This document shows, in pieces, positions 26,668 through 35,572 of a DNA stretch of 64,000 bases; within the stretch, counting starts at the first letter, position 1; every line of letters begins with the position of its first letter. Position numbers and translations under genes: made by a program. The stretch comes from Haloprofundus salilacus. Lineage in GTDB: Archaea; Halobacteriota; Halobacteria; Halobacteriales; Haloferacaceae. The stretch covers positions 372,001 to 436,000 of the forward strand of contig NZ_CP083724.1 in the NCBI RefSeq assembly GCF_020150815.1, written 5' to 3'. A model generated the notes under the pieces. It was not told the DNA's origin. It saw only the letters and a list, made by a program, of their open reading frames with translations, and did no database searches.

Positions 26668-27102
26668 TCACCGATGGCGAAGTTGCGAGATACTGTGCTC
26701 TCCCGGACGACGGTGCAACGAGAGACCCTCCAGCTTGCGAATCGTGAACTCGCCGAGGACGTTCACTTCACAGCCCGCTTCGAGATGTCCGCCGACCGTC
26801 CGGTCGCCATCGAACGCCGTCACGTGGAGATGTGGTTCGCCGTCGGCGACGACGCCACCGATGTTCGTCACCTCCCACGAACCGTCGAGCTGGAGGTCGA
26901 CGTTCCGGTCGGCTTTCTCCTCGGGGAGGTCGGTACGGTCGACGTAGTGGATGTTCAGGTTGCTGAACGTCCCGATGCCGGAGACGACGACGCCCGTATC
27001 GACGTCGTGTTCGCTGCATGCCTCAGTGAGCGATTCGAGTGCGAGGTCGCCGCGGTCGAGACGGACGATGACGTGACCGTCGTCGGATTCGAAGGTTTCC
27101 AT
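26668..27102 (-). CDS. PPC/PCC (DUF296) domain protein
   Basis: 144 residues, one complete PPC domain as in archaeal and plant AT-hook-associated proteins. Features: VIVRLDRGDLALESL, the GVVVSGIGTFSNLNI strand, the conserved PHLHVTAFD and GGHLEAGCEV. Stand-alone archaeal members trimerise and probably bind metal or a small ligand through the His pair; a DNA role is unproven. The stop codon abuts the deleted TnpB element, and the last residues may have been altered by that insertion. Confidence 0.85.
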   Translation of the reverse strand: METFESDDGHVIVRLDRGDLALESLTEACSEHDVDTGVVVSGIGTFSNLNIHYVDRTDLPEEKADRNVDLQLDGSWEVTNIGGVVADGEPHLHVTAFDGDRTVGGHLEAGCEVNVLGEFTIRKLEGLSLHRRPGEHSISQLRHR

Positions 27103-27242
27103 GGTGATGATTCAGTTCTCCGTGTGAGGGCGAGGTGGATAAAGTTTCATCTACCGGCCGTCTCACGGCTGTACATCCACCGCAGGAGAGCTCCCGCCGC
27201 GATGACCGGAGTAGTTAACCCCGACACGGTCGAGGCATCTCC

Positions 27243-28070
27243 ATGTCTAACCGACTGTCTGATACGGTCGCCGTCGTCACTGGCGGCGGCAGCGGAATCG
27301 GGAACGCAACGTGTCTCCGACTCGCCGAGGAAGGCGCGTCCATCGTCGTGGTCGACCGAGACGAAACGGCCGCCGAGGCGACTGCGGCCGAGGTCGAAGC
27401 CCAGACCGACCAAGAAGCGCTCGCCGTCCCGACCAACGTCGCTGACGAATCACAGGTCGCACCGATGGCGGAGCGGGTCACAGACCGGTTCGGTCGCGTC
27501 GACGCGCTCGTCAACAACGCTGCCATACGCGTCGAACCGCGACCGGTGACCGAAGCCGACGAGGAGAGTTGGGATCGCATCCTCGCAGTCAATTTGAAGG
27601 GCGTCGCATTCTGTTCGAAGCATCTCATTCCCTCGATGACGGCGGGCGGCTCAGTTGTCAACGTCGCCTCGAACGGCGCCGCAGTCGCGCGGCCCAGATG
27701 GTCACAGTACGACGCGACGAAGGGCGCGGTTGTCTCCATGACGAAGGATATGGCGTGCGATCACGCTGCCGACGAAATCCGCGTAAACGCCGTCTCTCCG
27801 GGGTGGGTCATCACCGAGTACCATCTTCCGGACGACGATGACGAAGCTCGTCGGTTCTTCGAGGAGAAGACGGCACCGCACCCCGACGGCCCCGGCGTGC
27901 TCAAGCGCGCTGCCGCTCCCGACGAAGTCGCCGACGCCATTCTCTTTCTCGTTTCCGAGGAGTCGTCGTTCGTCACCGCGACGAACCTCCCAGTCGACGG
28001 CGGGGTAGCGGCGGTCGGCAAGGGGTTCGATTGGGACTCGTTCGCTGCTACTGAGAGAAGCAGTAACTGA
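27243..28070 (+). CDS. SDR family oxidoreductase
   Basis: 275 residues, classical short-chain dehydrogenase. Cofactor loop TGGGSGIG, VNNAA, catalytic Ser in NVASNGAAV, and YDATKGAV giving the YxxxK pair. The C-terminus has the family's LPVDGGVAAV. Asp in IVVVDRDE after the second strand favours NAD(H). It is convergent with a dehydratase gene (17 bp between stops). Probable role is oxidation of an aldose or keto-sugar; substrate unknown. Confidence 0.9.
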   Translation: MSNRLSDTVAVVTGGGSGIGNATCLRLAEEGASIVVVDRDETAAEATAAEVEAQTDQEALAVPTNVADESQVAPMAERVTDRFGRVDALVNNAAIRVEPRPVTEADEESWDRILAVNLKGVAFCSKHLIPSMTAGGSVVNVASNGAAVARPRWSQYDATKGAVVSMTKDMACDHAADEIRVNAVSPGWVITEYHLPDDDDEARRFFEEKTAPHPDGPGVLKRAAAPDEVADAILFLVSEESSFVTATNLPVDGGVAAVGKGFDWDSFAATERSSN

Positions 28071-28087
28071 GTGCGTCCGCGTCGGCG

Positions 28088-29218
28088 TCACTCGACTCGG
28101 TGCTGTTCGATGTACTCCCAATCGAACGAGTAACCGAGTCCGGGCGACTGCGGAACGCGGACGTAGCCGTCGTCGTCGAGGGGGTCGACCACCTCGGTCA
28201 GCCACGGCGTCGCCGCGTCGTAGTCGTACTTCGGGTGGAGGAGCCCTCGCTCGTAGTACTCGCCGGGCGTCGCCATCGCGCCCAGCAGATGCAGATTCGG
28301 CGCGTTTCCACCGTGTACCTCGCATGGAACGTTGAACGACTGGCAGAGGTGGACGGTTTTGAGTGCCGGCGTGAGACCCCCGACGTCGGTGACGCCGACG
28401 CGACTGATGTCCGAAGCGCCGTTTTTGAGCCACTCCGCGCGCGTGTACATCTGTCCCTCTGCCGTCTCGGGTCCGACGACCGGGACGTCGACTTCGTTCG
28501 TCAGCCACTCGTAGGAGGACATCGAGTGCTCGTCCATCGGCTCCTCGAACCACTTGAAGTCGAGTTCCGAGAGCGCCCGCCCGATTCGCTTCGCCTCGGT
28601 GCGGGTGTAGTAGTGGTGCGAATCGAGCATGAGCTCGATGTCCGGGCCGACCGCCTCGCGGACGGCGCGGCACGCCTCGACGACGCGGTCAGGGTCGGCA
28701 TCGTACGGCGGCATCCACGTGTGCAGTTTGATTGCTTGGTATCCCTTTTCGAGTAGGTCGCACGCGAAGTCGGCGTACGCCTCAGGCGTTCCCAACCCTT
28801 CAGGGTCGTCGTCGCCGACCATCGTGCTTCCGTAGGCCGGAATTTTCGCTCTGTGTCCACCCAGCAGGCGGTAAACGGGGACGTTGAAATGTTTGCCAGC
28901 CGCGTCCCACAACGCACAGTCGATACGAGACACGTTCGAGTCGCTGAAGGTTCCCTTGTGCAGGCGCTGCGAGCGATTGAGTTGCTGCCAGATCTGTTCG
29001 CGTTCGAGCGGGTCCTTCCCCGTGAGGTACTTCGCTGCGAGGTCGTTCGCGCGGGAGTCGCCGCCGGTACAGTACCCGTCGGGACCGCCATCGACGACGA
29101 CGTGCGTGATGCTGGCTGTTTTCTCTTGGGGGTCACCGGGGTGGGAGTGGCCTTTCTCGTCGCGGACTTTCGTCGACTGATACGTGAACCGAATCGTCTC
29201 GATATCTCTTATCTCCAT
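28088..29218 (-). CDS. Enolase-superfamily dehydratase, third copy
   Basis: 376 residues. The base motif reads AIKLHTWM (Lys-x-His), metal ligands LMLDSHHYY, KWFEEPMDE and VVGPETAEG, and a C-terminal EVHGGNAPNLH supplies the second His. The KxH arrangement and the late His resemble aldarate and fuconate-type dehydratases rather than the KxK type at 21819. Substrate is unknown; the neighbouring SDR could supply the aldonate. The start at 29218 opens onto a 170-bp gap before the ABC transporter genes, which face the same way. Confidence 0.87.
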   Translation of the reverse strand: MEIRDIETIRFTYQSTKVRDEKGHSHPGDPQEKTASITHVVVDGGPDGYCTGGDSRANDLAAKYLTGKDPLEREQIWQQLNRSQRLHKGTFSDSNVSRIDCALWDAAGKHFNVPVYRLLGGHRAKIPAYGSTMVGDDDPEGLGTPEAYADFACDLLEKGYQAIKLHTWMPPYDADPDRVVEACRAVREAVGPDIELMLDSHHYYTRTEAKRIGRALSELDFKWFEEPMDEHSMSSYEWLTNEVDVPVVGPETAEGQMYTRAEWLKNGASDISRVGVTDVGGLTPALKTVHLCQSFNVPCEVHGGNAPNLHLLGAMATPGEYYERGLLHPKYDYDAATPWLTEVVDPLDDDGYVRVPQSPGLGYSFDWEYIEQHRVE

Positions 29219-29388
29219 TGCGGATTATCACCCTCCACGACGGAAATGGGCTTAACAGTTGGGTCGGCGGTGAGAGAAAACCGAATCAGAAATCAGTCGG
29301 AGAACCGCGGAGATATCCGGAGAGATACGAAAAATTCGGAGAAACGTGAAGAAGTCGTACCGATGGCGTCTGTCCGCCGGTTTGTTGG

Positions 29389-31569
29389 TCAGTCGCTCTC
29401 GTCGACGATGGGTTCGCTCTGCCAGTACTCGTGGTCGTCGAGCGTGCGGAAACACGCCGCGTGGTGCGTCTCCGCCTTGGAGGCCTCGTACGCTTCGGGA
29501 GCGGTCGTGCGGCAGACCTCACGCGCCTCGGGACAGCGCGTGTGGTAGTTACAACCGCTCGGCGGGTTCGTCGGGTCCGGAATGTCGATCTTCCGGATGG
29601 GGGAGTCTTCGACGCTGTCTTCGCTCTCGTCGACAGTGAGTTCGGGCGTTGCCCACCGCAGTGCCTGCGTGTAGGGGTGCTGCGGGTCGTTGATTATTTG
29701 CTCGGGCGGCCCGACTTCGACAAGTTCGCCGAGATAGACGACGCCGATTCGACCGCCCGTCTTCTCAGCGATGTACCGCGCGTTCGCGAGGTCGTGCGAG
29801 ATGAACAGGTACGAGGTGTCGAACACGTCCTGTAGCTGGATCATGAGGTCCATCATCTCGACGCGCAGTGAGACGTCCAGCGCGCTCACCGGTTCGTCGG
29901 CGAGGATGAGGTCTGGATTCATCAACATCGCGCGGATGATGGCGACGCGCTGCTGCTCGCCGCCGCTGAGCTGGTGGGGATATCGCTCGTAGTAGTCTTC
30001 GGGAGGCGACATTCCGACGTGGTCGAGGAGGCCCAAGATGCGCTGCTTGCGGTCGTTCCCGTCGATGTCCTTGTTCCACCGCTTCAGCGGTTCCTCCAGC
30101 GACGCCTTCACTCGCCGGTTGGGATTCAGTGAACTCCCGGGGTCCTGGTGAACGATCTGTAGCGAGCGACGGACTTCGCCCCAACTCATTTCGTCGTCGT
30201 CGCCGCTGTGCACGTCCCAGATGTCGTGGCCGCGGTACTTGATGGAGCCACCGGTCGGTTTCTGGAGTCCGACAGCCGTTTTGCCGAGCGTCGTCTTGCC
30301 ACAGCCGGATTCGCCGACGAGGACGACGGCGTCCTTCTCGTAGATGTCGAGCGAGATGCCGTCAACGGCTTTGACGACCGGTGGATCCGAGAAGAAGTCG
30401 AAGAAGCCCTTCTCTTTCTGGAAGTGGACCTCGACGTCTTCGAGCGACACGATCGGGTCGTCGGTTCGTCGTCTCGTCGCAGTGGTCGTCTGGACCGAGC
30501 TCTCGCCGAAACTGTCGAGCGACGATGCGTCCGCGCCCATCGGAATCGCGTCGGCCGACTCCTCCCAGTGGTGACAGTGGACGTGGTGGCCCGAGTCGAC
30601 CGAATACGGGCCGGGGTCTTGCGTCTTGCACGTTTCGTCGGCGAGCGGACAACGGGGGTGGAACGAACATCCGGCTGGGACGTTCACCGGGTCGGGTGCG
30701 CTGCCTTCGACCGGCCGCATCTCGTCGATAGACGATTCGAGATTCGGCGTCGACTTCAGAAGAAGCCGCGTGTATGGGTGTGCCGGGTCCTCGAGCATTT
30801 CCGCTGTCGGACCGAGCTCAGCGATTTCGAACGCATACATCACGCCGATGCGATCGACCAAGTCCGCGATGAGCGGGAGGTCGTGCGTGATGAACACGAT
30901 GGTCAGGTCGTACTGCTCCTTAATGTTCTGCAGCAGCGAGATGATCGACCGCTGCATCAGCAGGTCCAGCGCCGCCGTCGGTTCGTCCATCACGAGCACC
31001 TCGGGTTCGAGGACGAGGCTAAGCGCGATGAGCGCACGCTGTTTCATCCCGCCGGAGAGTTCGTGCGGATACGATTCGAGGACACGCTCCGGGTCGAGAT
31101 ACAGGTCCGAGAGCAACTGTTCGGCGCGCTCCATCCCCTCTTTGACGTTGTAGTCGTGCGCGGTCAGGGTTTCGACGAAGTGCGTCTTGATGTTCCGGAC
31201 GGGGTTGAACGAACTCATCGCACCCTGGAATACCATCGAAATCTGTTCCCAGCGCAGCTCCTTGAGTTCGCGTCTATCGAGGTCGAGAACGTCGACCGGT
31301 TGGCCGTTCTCCGGGTAGTATGTGATGTCGCCCGTGAGGACGCCCGGGTCGACGATTGCATCGAGGAATGCGGATGCGAGCATCGACTTGCCCGACCCAC
31401 TTTCGCCGACGACGCCGAGGATTTCGTTCCGTCGGACGTCGAGGTCGACTTCGTTGAGAACGCGTGAATCGCCCCGCTCCATGTCGAACGAGACGGACGC
31501 GTTGCGCATCTCGAGTATCGATTCGCTCTTCGGGACCCCGCTCGCGGGGTCGGTCTGTGAAATCGTCAT
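29389..31569 (-). CDS. Fused double ATP-binding subunit of Dpp/Opp-type ABC transporter
   Basis: 726 residues contain two complete ABC ATPases that are usually separate DppD and DppF subunits. First half: Walker A GESGSGKS, LSGGMKQR, VLVMDEPTAALD. Second half: GESGCGKT, LSGGEQQR, LILADEPVSALD. Each half ends in the oligopeptide-transporter Cys tail (CSFHPRCPLADETC and CNYHTRCPEAREVC). It lies 6 bp after the permease gene and closes the operon. By context it energises import of oligogalacturonides rather than peptides (inference). Confidence 0.93.
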   Translation of the reverse strand: MTISQTDPASGVPKSESILEMRNASVSFDMERGDSRVLNEVDLDVRRNEILGVVGESGSGKSMLASAFLDAIVDPGVLTGDITYYPENGQPVDVLDLDRRELKELRWEQISMVFQGAMSSFNPVRNIKTHFVETLTAHDYNVKEGMERAEQLLSDLYLDPERVLESYPHELSGGMKQRALIALSLVLEPEVLVMDEPTAALDLLMQRSIISLLQNIKEQYDLTIVFITHDLPLIADLVDRIGVMYAFEIAELGPTAEMLEDPAHPYTRLLLKSTPNLESSIDEMRPVEGSAPDPVNVPAGCSFHPRCPLADETCKTQDPGPYSVDSGHHVHCHHWEESADAIPMGADASSLDSFGESSVQTTTATRRRTDDPIVSLEDVEVHFQKEKGFFDFFSDPPVVKAVDGISLDIYEKDAVVLVGESGCGKTTLGKTAVGLQKPTGGSIKYRGHDIWDVHSGDDDEMSWGEVRRSLQIVHQDPGSSLNPNRRVKASLEEPLKRWNKDIDGNDRKQRILGLLDHVGMSPPEDYYERYPHQLSGGEQQRVAIIRAMLMNPDLILADEPVSALDVSLRVEMMDLMIQLQDVFDTSYLFISHDLANARYIAEKTGGRIGVVYLGELVEVGPPEQIINDPQHPYTQALRWATPELTVDESEDSVEDSPIRKIDIPDPTNPPSGCNYHTRCPEAREVCRTTAPEAYEASKAETHHAACFRTLDDHEYWQSEPIVDESD

Positions 31570-31575
31570 TGTCGG

Positions 31576-32688
31576 TTACAGCCCTCCCATCGTGTTAGTG
31601 TTCGTCTCTGCGTCGTCGTTGATTTTTTCGGCAGCGTCGGCGCTCATCTTCTCGTGGCGCGCGCGGACCCGGGGGTTGAACACCCGGTCGAGCGACTGCC
31701 CGAGCAGGATGAGTCCAATGGAGATGAAGATAATCGCGACCATTGGAACCATGAACCAGTGCAGCGCTTCGGGGCGGTAGTGCCCGCCAGCCGTGTACGC
31801 GAGGTTCAACGTGACCCCCCAGTTGAGGTTCTCGAACGGCAGAATGCCGAGGTAGTACAGCGCCGCCGCCTCGAAGATGACCCGCCGCGCCGCGTTGGTC
31901 AGATTGATCACGACGAACGGCATCAGGTGCGGGACGATGTCCTTGAAGACGATCTTCCGCGTGGGGATGCCCATCGCACGCGCCGCTTCGACGAACGATT
32001 CCTGTCGGAGCGTCAGAACCTGTGACCGGATGGCCCTCGCGAGGCCACCCCACGACGCCACGCACAGCAGGATACCGATGACGTACGGATTACCGCCGAT
32101 GGGCAGCAACAGCGCCAGCACCATCACCAGCGGGAAACCGGGGATGTTGATGAACACGTCAGTGATGGAACTCAGAACCGTGTCGGTCGTTCCACCTTTG
32201 TATCCGGCGACGGCGCCAACGACCGTTCCGAGGGTCACTGTGAACAGCGCCCCCGAGAGAATCATCTTCAGCATTTCTTGGGTCGCGTGGACCGTCTGCG
32301 AGAACAGGTCGCGGCCCATATCGTCGGTGCCGAGGGGGTACTGCATGGTCTCGAACGGTTGGGCAAGCGCCGGCCCTTCTGCCACTACGGTCGGTTCGAC
32401 TACCCACGTCCCGACAGTGCCCATCAGGATGTAGAGCACCACGATGGTGAAGCCGATGCGGGCACGCCAGTCGCGCCAGACGATGGCGACGGGGGCGTAG
32501 ATGTACGCATCGTACAGTTTCTTGTAGCGGTCGCGGCGCGTCTCTTCGTACTGGGAGACTGCGTCAAACGGCGAACTGACGTTGCCGCCGTCGGTCATCA
32601 CACCGAAGTCGGTTGACTCGCTGGGGCCACCGGAGCCATCTGGGCCGTCGCATTCGGGGTTCTGTTCTCGGTCAGTGTGGTCCGTCAT
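31576..32688 (-). CDS. ABC transporter permease, DppC-like
   Basis: 370 residues with a long cytoplasmic N-terminus and about six membrane segments. The EAA loop is clear (FVEAARAMGIPTRKIVFKDIVPHLMPF), which contacts the ATPase. The N-terminal OppC-type segment precedes a first TM IGFTIVVLYILMGTVG. It lies between DppB-like and ATPase genes, all on the minus strand. It imports a solute across the cell membrane, probably pectin-derived oligosaccharide. Confidence 0.92.
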   Translation of the reverse strand: MTDHTDREQNPECDGPDGSGGPSESTDFGVMTDGGNVSSPFDAVSQYEETRRDRYKKLYDAYIYAPVAIVWRDWRARIGFTIVVLYILMGTVGTWVVEPTVVAEGPALAQPFETMQYPLGTDDMGRDLFSQTVHATQEMLKMILSGALFTVTLGTVVGAVAGYKGGTTDTVLSSITDVFINIPGFPLVMVLALLLPIGGNPYVIGILLCVASWGGLARAIRSQVLTLRQESFVEAARAMGIPTRKIVFKDIVPHLMPFVVINLTNAARRVIFEAAALYYLGILPFENLNWGVTLNLAYTAGGHYRPEALHWFMVPMVAIIFISIGLILLGQSLDRVFNPRVRARHEKMSADAAEKINDDAETNTNTMGGL

Positions 32689-32787
32689 TGGTGAGTTCCT
32701 CTAGAGGCTTCGGTTGATTCGCTCGCTCGTGCTCGGTTCGCGGAGAGGGACGACACCGATGTCGACCCCGCTCGTTCCGTCGGTCGC

Positions 32788-33807
32788 TCAGAACGAGTCA
32801 CTGTTCTGTCCTCCTGCGCGCGGGTCGACGTAGCCGTACGTCAAGTCGGCAACGAGTAACGCGATGACGACTGCAATCGTGATGAGCATGAACCCGCCCA
32901 TCATCAGCGGGTAGTCGCGCTGATACATGGCCGCCAGGATGTAGTATCCCAAGCCTCGGTACTGGAAGACCTGTTCGAGAACGACGGATCCCCCGAACAT
33001 CTCGCCGATGCTGATGAGCAGCGTCGTGTACATCGGGAGAACAGCGTTACGCGCGACGTACTGTGTCGATATCGTTGAGTCCGAGAGCCCCCGAAGGCGG
33101 GCGACACGGAGATAATCTGACCCGAGCACGCGGATACTGTTACCACGCATTCCGAGCGAGGCGACCCCCGATGCGACGAGCATGGACATGACTGGCAGCG
33201 CGGCGTGGTGGGCGATTCCCTTGATGTACGGCCAGTTGAACCCTGCCGGAACGCCGGTCGGCGCGCGACCGCTCGTCGGGAACCAGTTGAGCCGGTAAGC
33301 GAGGAATATCAACAGCATGAACGCTAATACGTAGTAGGGAATCGATCCCATCAGGATAGCCCACGAGGTTAGTCCCGTGTCGAGTTTGCCTCCCTCCCAG
33401 TACGCCATCAGCGCCCCGAACGAAATTCCGACGAAGAAACTGATGAAGAGCGACCAACTGAGGACGAAGAGCGTCCACGGCATCGCCTGCGCCAACACCT
33501 CGGCCACAGGCTGTGCGTAGTAGGTGGACACACCGAGGTCACCCTGGAAAATGTTTGCCATGTACTCGACGTACGCAATCGGAATAGGTTTGTCCGGGTC
33601 GATACTCAACCGTAGTTCGACGAGCTGTCGAGCCCGAACTGGATTTACGCCCTGTGCCTCGAGCTGTCTGACCATCGCACCCATTGGATTTCCGGGCATC
33701 ATCCGTACGAGAACGAACGAGAGTGTGGTGACAGCCCACACCGTAAACGCTGCTTGCGCCACCCGTCGTAAGCGCCAGTCTATCATTGCCATGGTATAGA
33801 TATACAT
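32788..33807 (-). CDS. ABC transporter permease, DppB-like
   Basis: 339 residues. The N-terminus RRVAQAAFTVWAVTTLSFVLVRMMPGNP is the standard DppB start, followed by five more membrane segments and an EAA-like loop (DYLRVARLRGLSDSTISTQYVARN). I keep the ATG at 33807 because GGAGGT lies 11 bp upstream on the minus strand, a rare good Shine-Dalgarno in this window; ATGs 5 and 7 codons later are alternatives. It is the first gene of the permease-ATPase operon. The binding protein is not in this operon but at 40953-42836. Confidence 0.9.
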   Translation of the reverse strand: MYIYTMAMIDWRLRRVAQAAFTVWAVTTLSFVLVRMMPGNPMGAMVRQLEAQGVNPVRARQLVELRLSIDPDKPIPIAYVEYMANIFQGDLGVSTYYAQPVAEVLAQAMPWTLFVLSWSLFISFFVGISFGALMAYWEGGKLDTGLTSWAILMGSIPYYVLAFMLLIFLAYRLNWFPTSGRAPTGVPAGFNWPYIKGIAHHAALPVMSMLVASGVASLGMRGNSIRVLGSDYLRVARLRGLSDSTISTQYVARNAVLPMYTTLLISIGEMFGGSVVLEQVFQYRGLGYYILAAMYQRDYPLMMGGFMLITIAVVIALLVADLTYGYVDPRAGGQNSDSF

Positions 33808-34005
33808 GTGATTTGGGGACCTCCGTTATCAATGTATCTCCTCCTTTAATTGGAATGATACGCAGGAAGCTGTAGACATTCACGCACAAATACTGGTTTG
33901 GAAGGGGGTAGATACTACGTCATGAATCGTCGATACTCGCGTTCGACGGAACGTCTACCTTCTCACTTCCGGTAAACTTATCGGTGATACTACGTCTCTC
34001 AGCGT

Positions 34006-35394
34006 ATGACCGACCGAAACGACGAGCGACGGATGCCGATGCCAACCCGTCGAAGAGTAGTCTCTCTATCAGTGGCCGCACTAACGACGCTCCTGGCTGG
34101 TTGCAACGGCGATGCGGGACTCGAAAACGAGTCGGTTCCGACCGAGACGGCTTCGACTTCGACGAACACGACACTAACGAACACGACGCCGACGAACGGC
34201 ACGAATCGGATAGACGCTGCTTCCATCGCTCAGTCTCCGACGTCTCACGTCGCACCCACCGACGGGTTTGCAGACGTTTCGTGGCTCGCGGAGGTACCCG
34301 TAGAGGTCGTCAAGGTGACGACGCTCGACAGTTCTGGGGACGGCTCACTCCGCTGGGCGCTCGAACTCGACCGCCCGCGTATCGTCGTCTTCGAGGTGGG
34401 TGGCGTCGTCGACCTCGGGGGAGAGTCGATAGATGTGACCGGTTCGAATCTCTTCGTCGCGGGACAGACCGCACCTTCGCCGGGTATCACGACGATTCGA
34501 GGCGGTATCTCCATCGACGCCGACGACGTGTTCATCCAACATATCAGGGTCCGACCGGGTGACGACATCTCTGAGCCGGTCGACGGCATCGGCAACAGTG
34601 ACGGGTCGAACGTCATTGTCGACCACTGCTCCGTGAGTTGGGCCACTGACGAAGGCATTTCGAGTGCCAGCGGTGCGGACAACCCTGACGTGACCTTCTG
34701 CAACAACCTCGTCGCGGAGGCGTTGAACGACTCCATCCACCCGAAAGGGACGCACTCGTACGGGACGCTCGTGATGGACCGCAGTAAGCGAGTGACTATC
34801 GCCGGAAACCTCTGGGCGCACAGCGTCGGCCGCCACCCTCGGCTGAAAGGCGGCTCGAGCACCGTTGTCGCCAACAACGTCGCCTACAACTTCGAGCGGG
34901 GACTCCGACTCGGGGGCGGCGTCGACGACGAGACGACCGCGACGATCGTCGGGAACTACTACCGCGCTGGGACGCTGACGTCCAGCGATGACCCGGTCAT
35001 CGGAACCACCTTCACGGACTCGGTGGGACCCGTCCGCGCCTACATCGCATTCAACGCGACCGACCCGTCAGAGATTCCGGTTACCGGGGCGTCGTCTGGA
35101 ATCACCGTTCCGAACCAACGACCGCTGTGGCCGGAGTCGCTGCAGACCGCCTCTGCGACGGAGGCCTACGAGACGGTACTCGCGTCGTGCGGTGCGCGTC
35201 CGGCCGACCGAACGCCGCACGACGAGCGCGTCCTTCGAGACGTACGCGAGCGGTCCGGATCTATCATCGACAGTCAAGCAGATGTCGGCGGCTACCCTGA
35301 TCTGGAGTCGAACGAACGGAAACTGGAGGTTCCCGACGAGGGGTTCGCCGAGTGGCTCTTCGAGTTCACGCTTGCGGTCGAGAGTGGGGAGTGA
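34006..35394 (+). CDS. Exported pectate-lyase-like lipoprotein (first)
   Basis: 462 residues. Tat-type lipoprotein signal: RRRVVSLSVAALTTLLAGC with lipobox Cys near residue 34, then a Ser/Thr-rich linker. The rest is a right-handed beta helix of pectate-lyase type with VAGQTAPSPG, FIQHIRVRPGDD, VDHCSVSWATDE, HPKGTHSYG and HSVGRHPRLKGG, and the tail GARPADRTPHDERV. It acts outside the cell on pectin or pectate. Divergent from DppB by about 200 bp. Two larger paralogues follow at 38272 and 46236. Confidence 0.88.
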   Translation: MTDRNDERRMPMPTRRRVVSLSVAALTTLLAGCNGDAGLENESVPTETASTSTNTTLTNTTPTNGTNRIDAASIAQSPTSHVAPTDGFADVSWLAEVPVEVVKVTTLDSSGDGSLRWALELDRPRIVVFEVGGVVDLGGESIDVTGSNLFVAGQTAPSPGITTIRGGISIDADDVFIQHIRVRPGDDISEPVDGIGNSDGSNVIVDHCSVSWATDEGISSASGADNPDVTFCNNLVAEALNDSIHPKGTHSYGTLVMDRSKRVTIAGNLWAHSVGRHPRLKGGSSTVVANNVAYNFERGLRLGGGVDDETTATIVGNYYRAGTLTSSDDPVIGTTFTDSVGPVRAYIAFNATDPSEIPVTGASSGITVPNQRPLWPESLQTASATEAYETVLASCGARPADRTPHDERVLRDVRERSGSIIDSQADVGGYPDLESNERKLEVPDEGFAEWLFEFTLAVESGE

Positions 35395-35572
35395 ATGCGG
35401 CGACGTTTCGTCGGTTAATCAGTTTCGCCGATATCGTCGAGTAGTCGCCGAAGGAAGGTGTTCTGCGGCGACGAAATTTCTAATGGCACCGACGAAACAC
35501 GATGGCGACGTGGTCGCAATTGCTCGGAGTTGCTTTCGACGACAAAAAAGAATGCGTTAGCGACTGTGGCGC

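Noticed and set aside
30208-31467. 419-codon plus-strand open frame opposite the double ATPase
   Set aside because: Antisense reading of a gene with complete ABC motifs; Arg/Val/Asp-rich without domain features.
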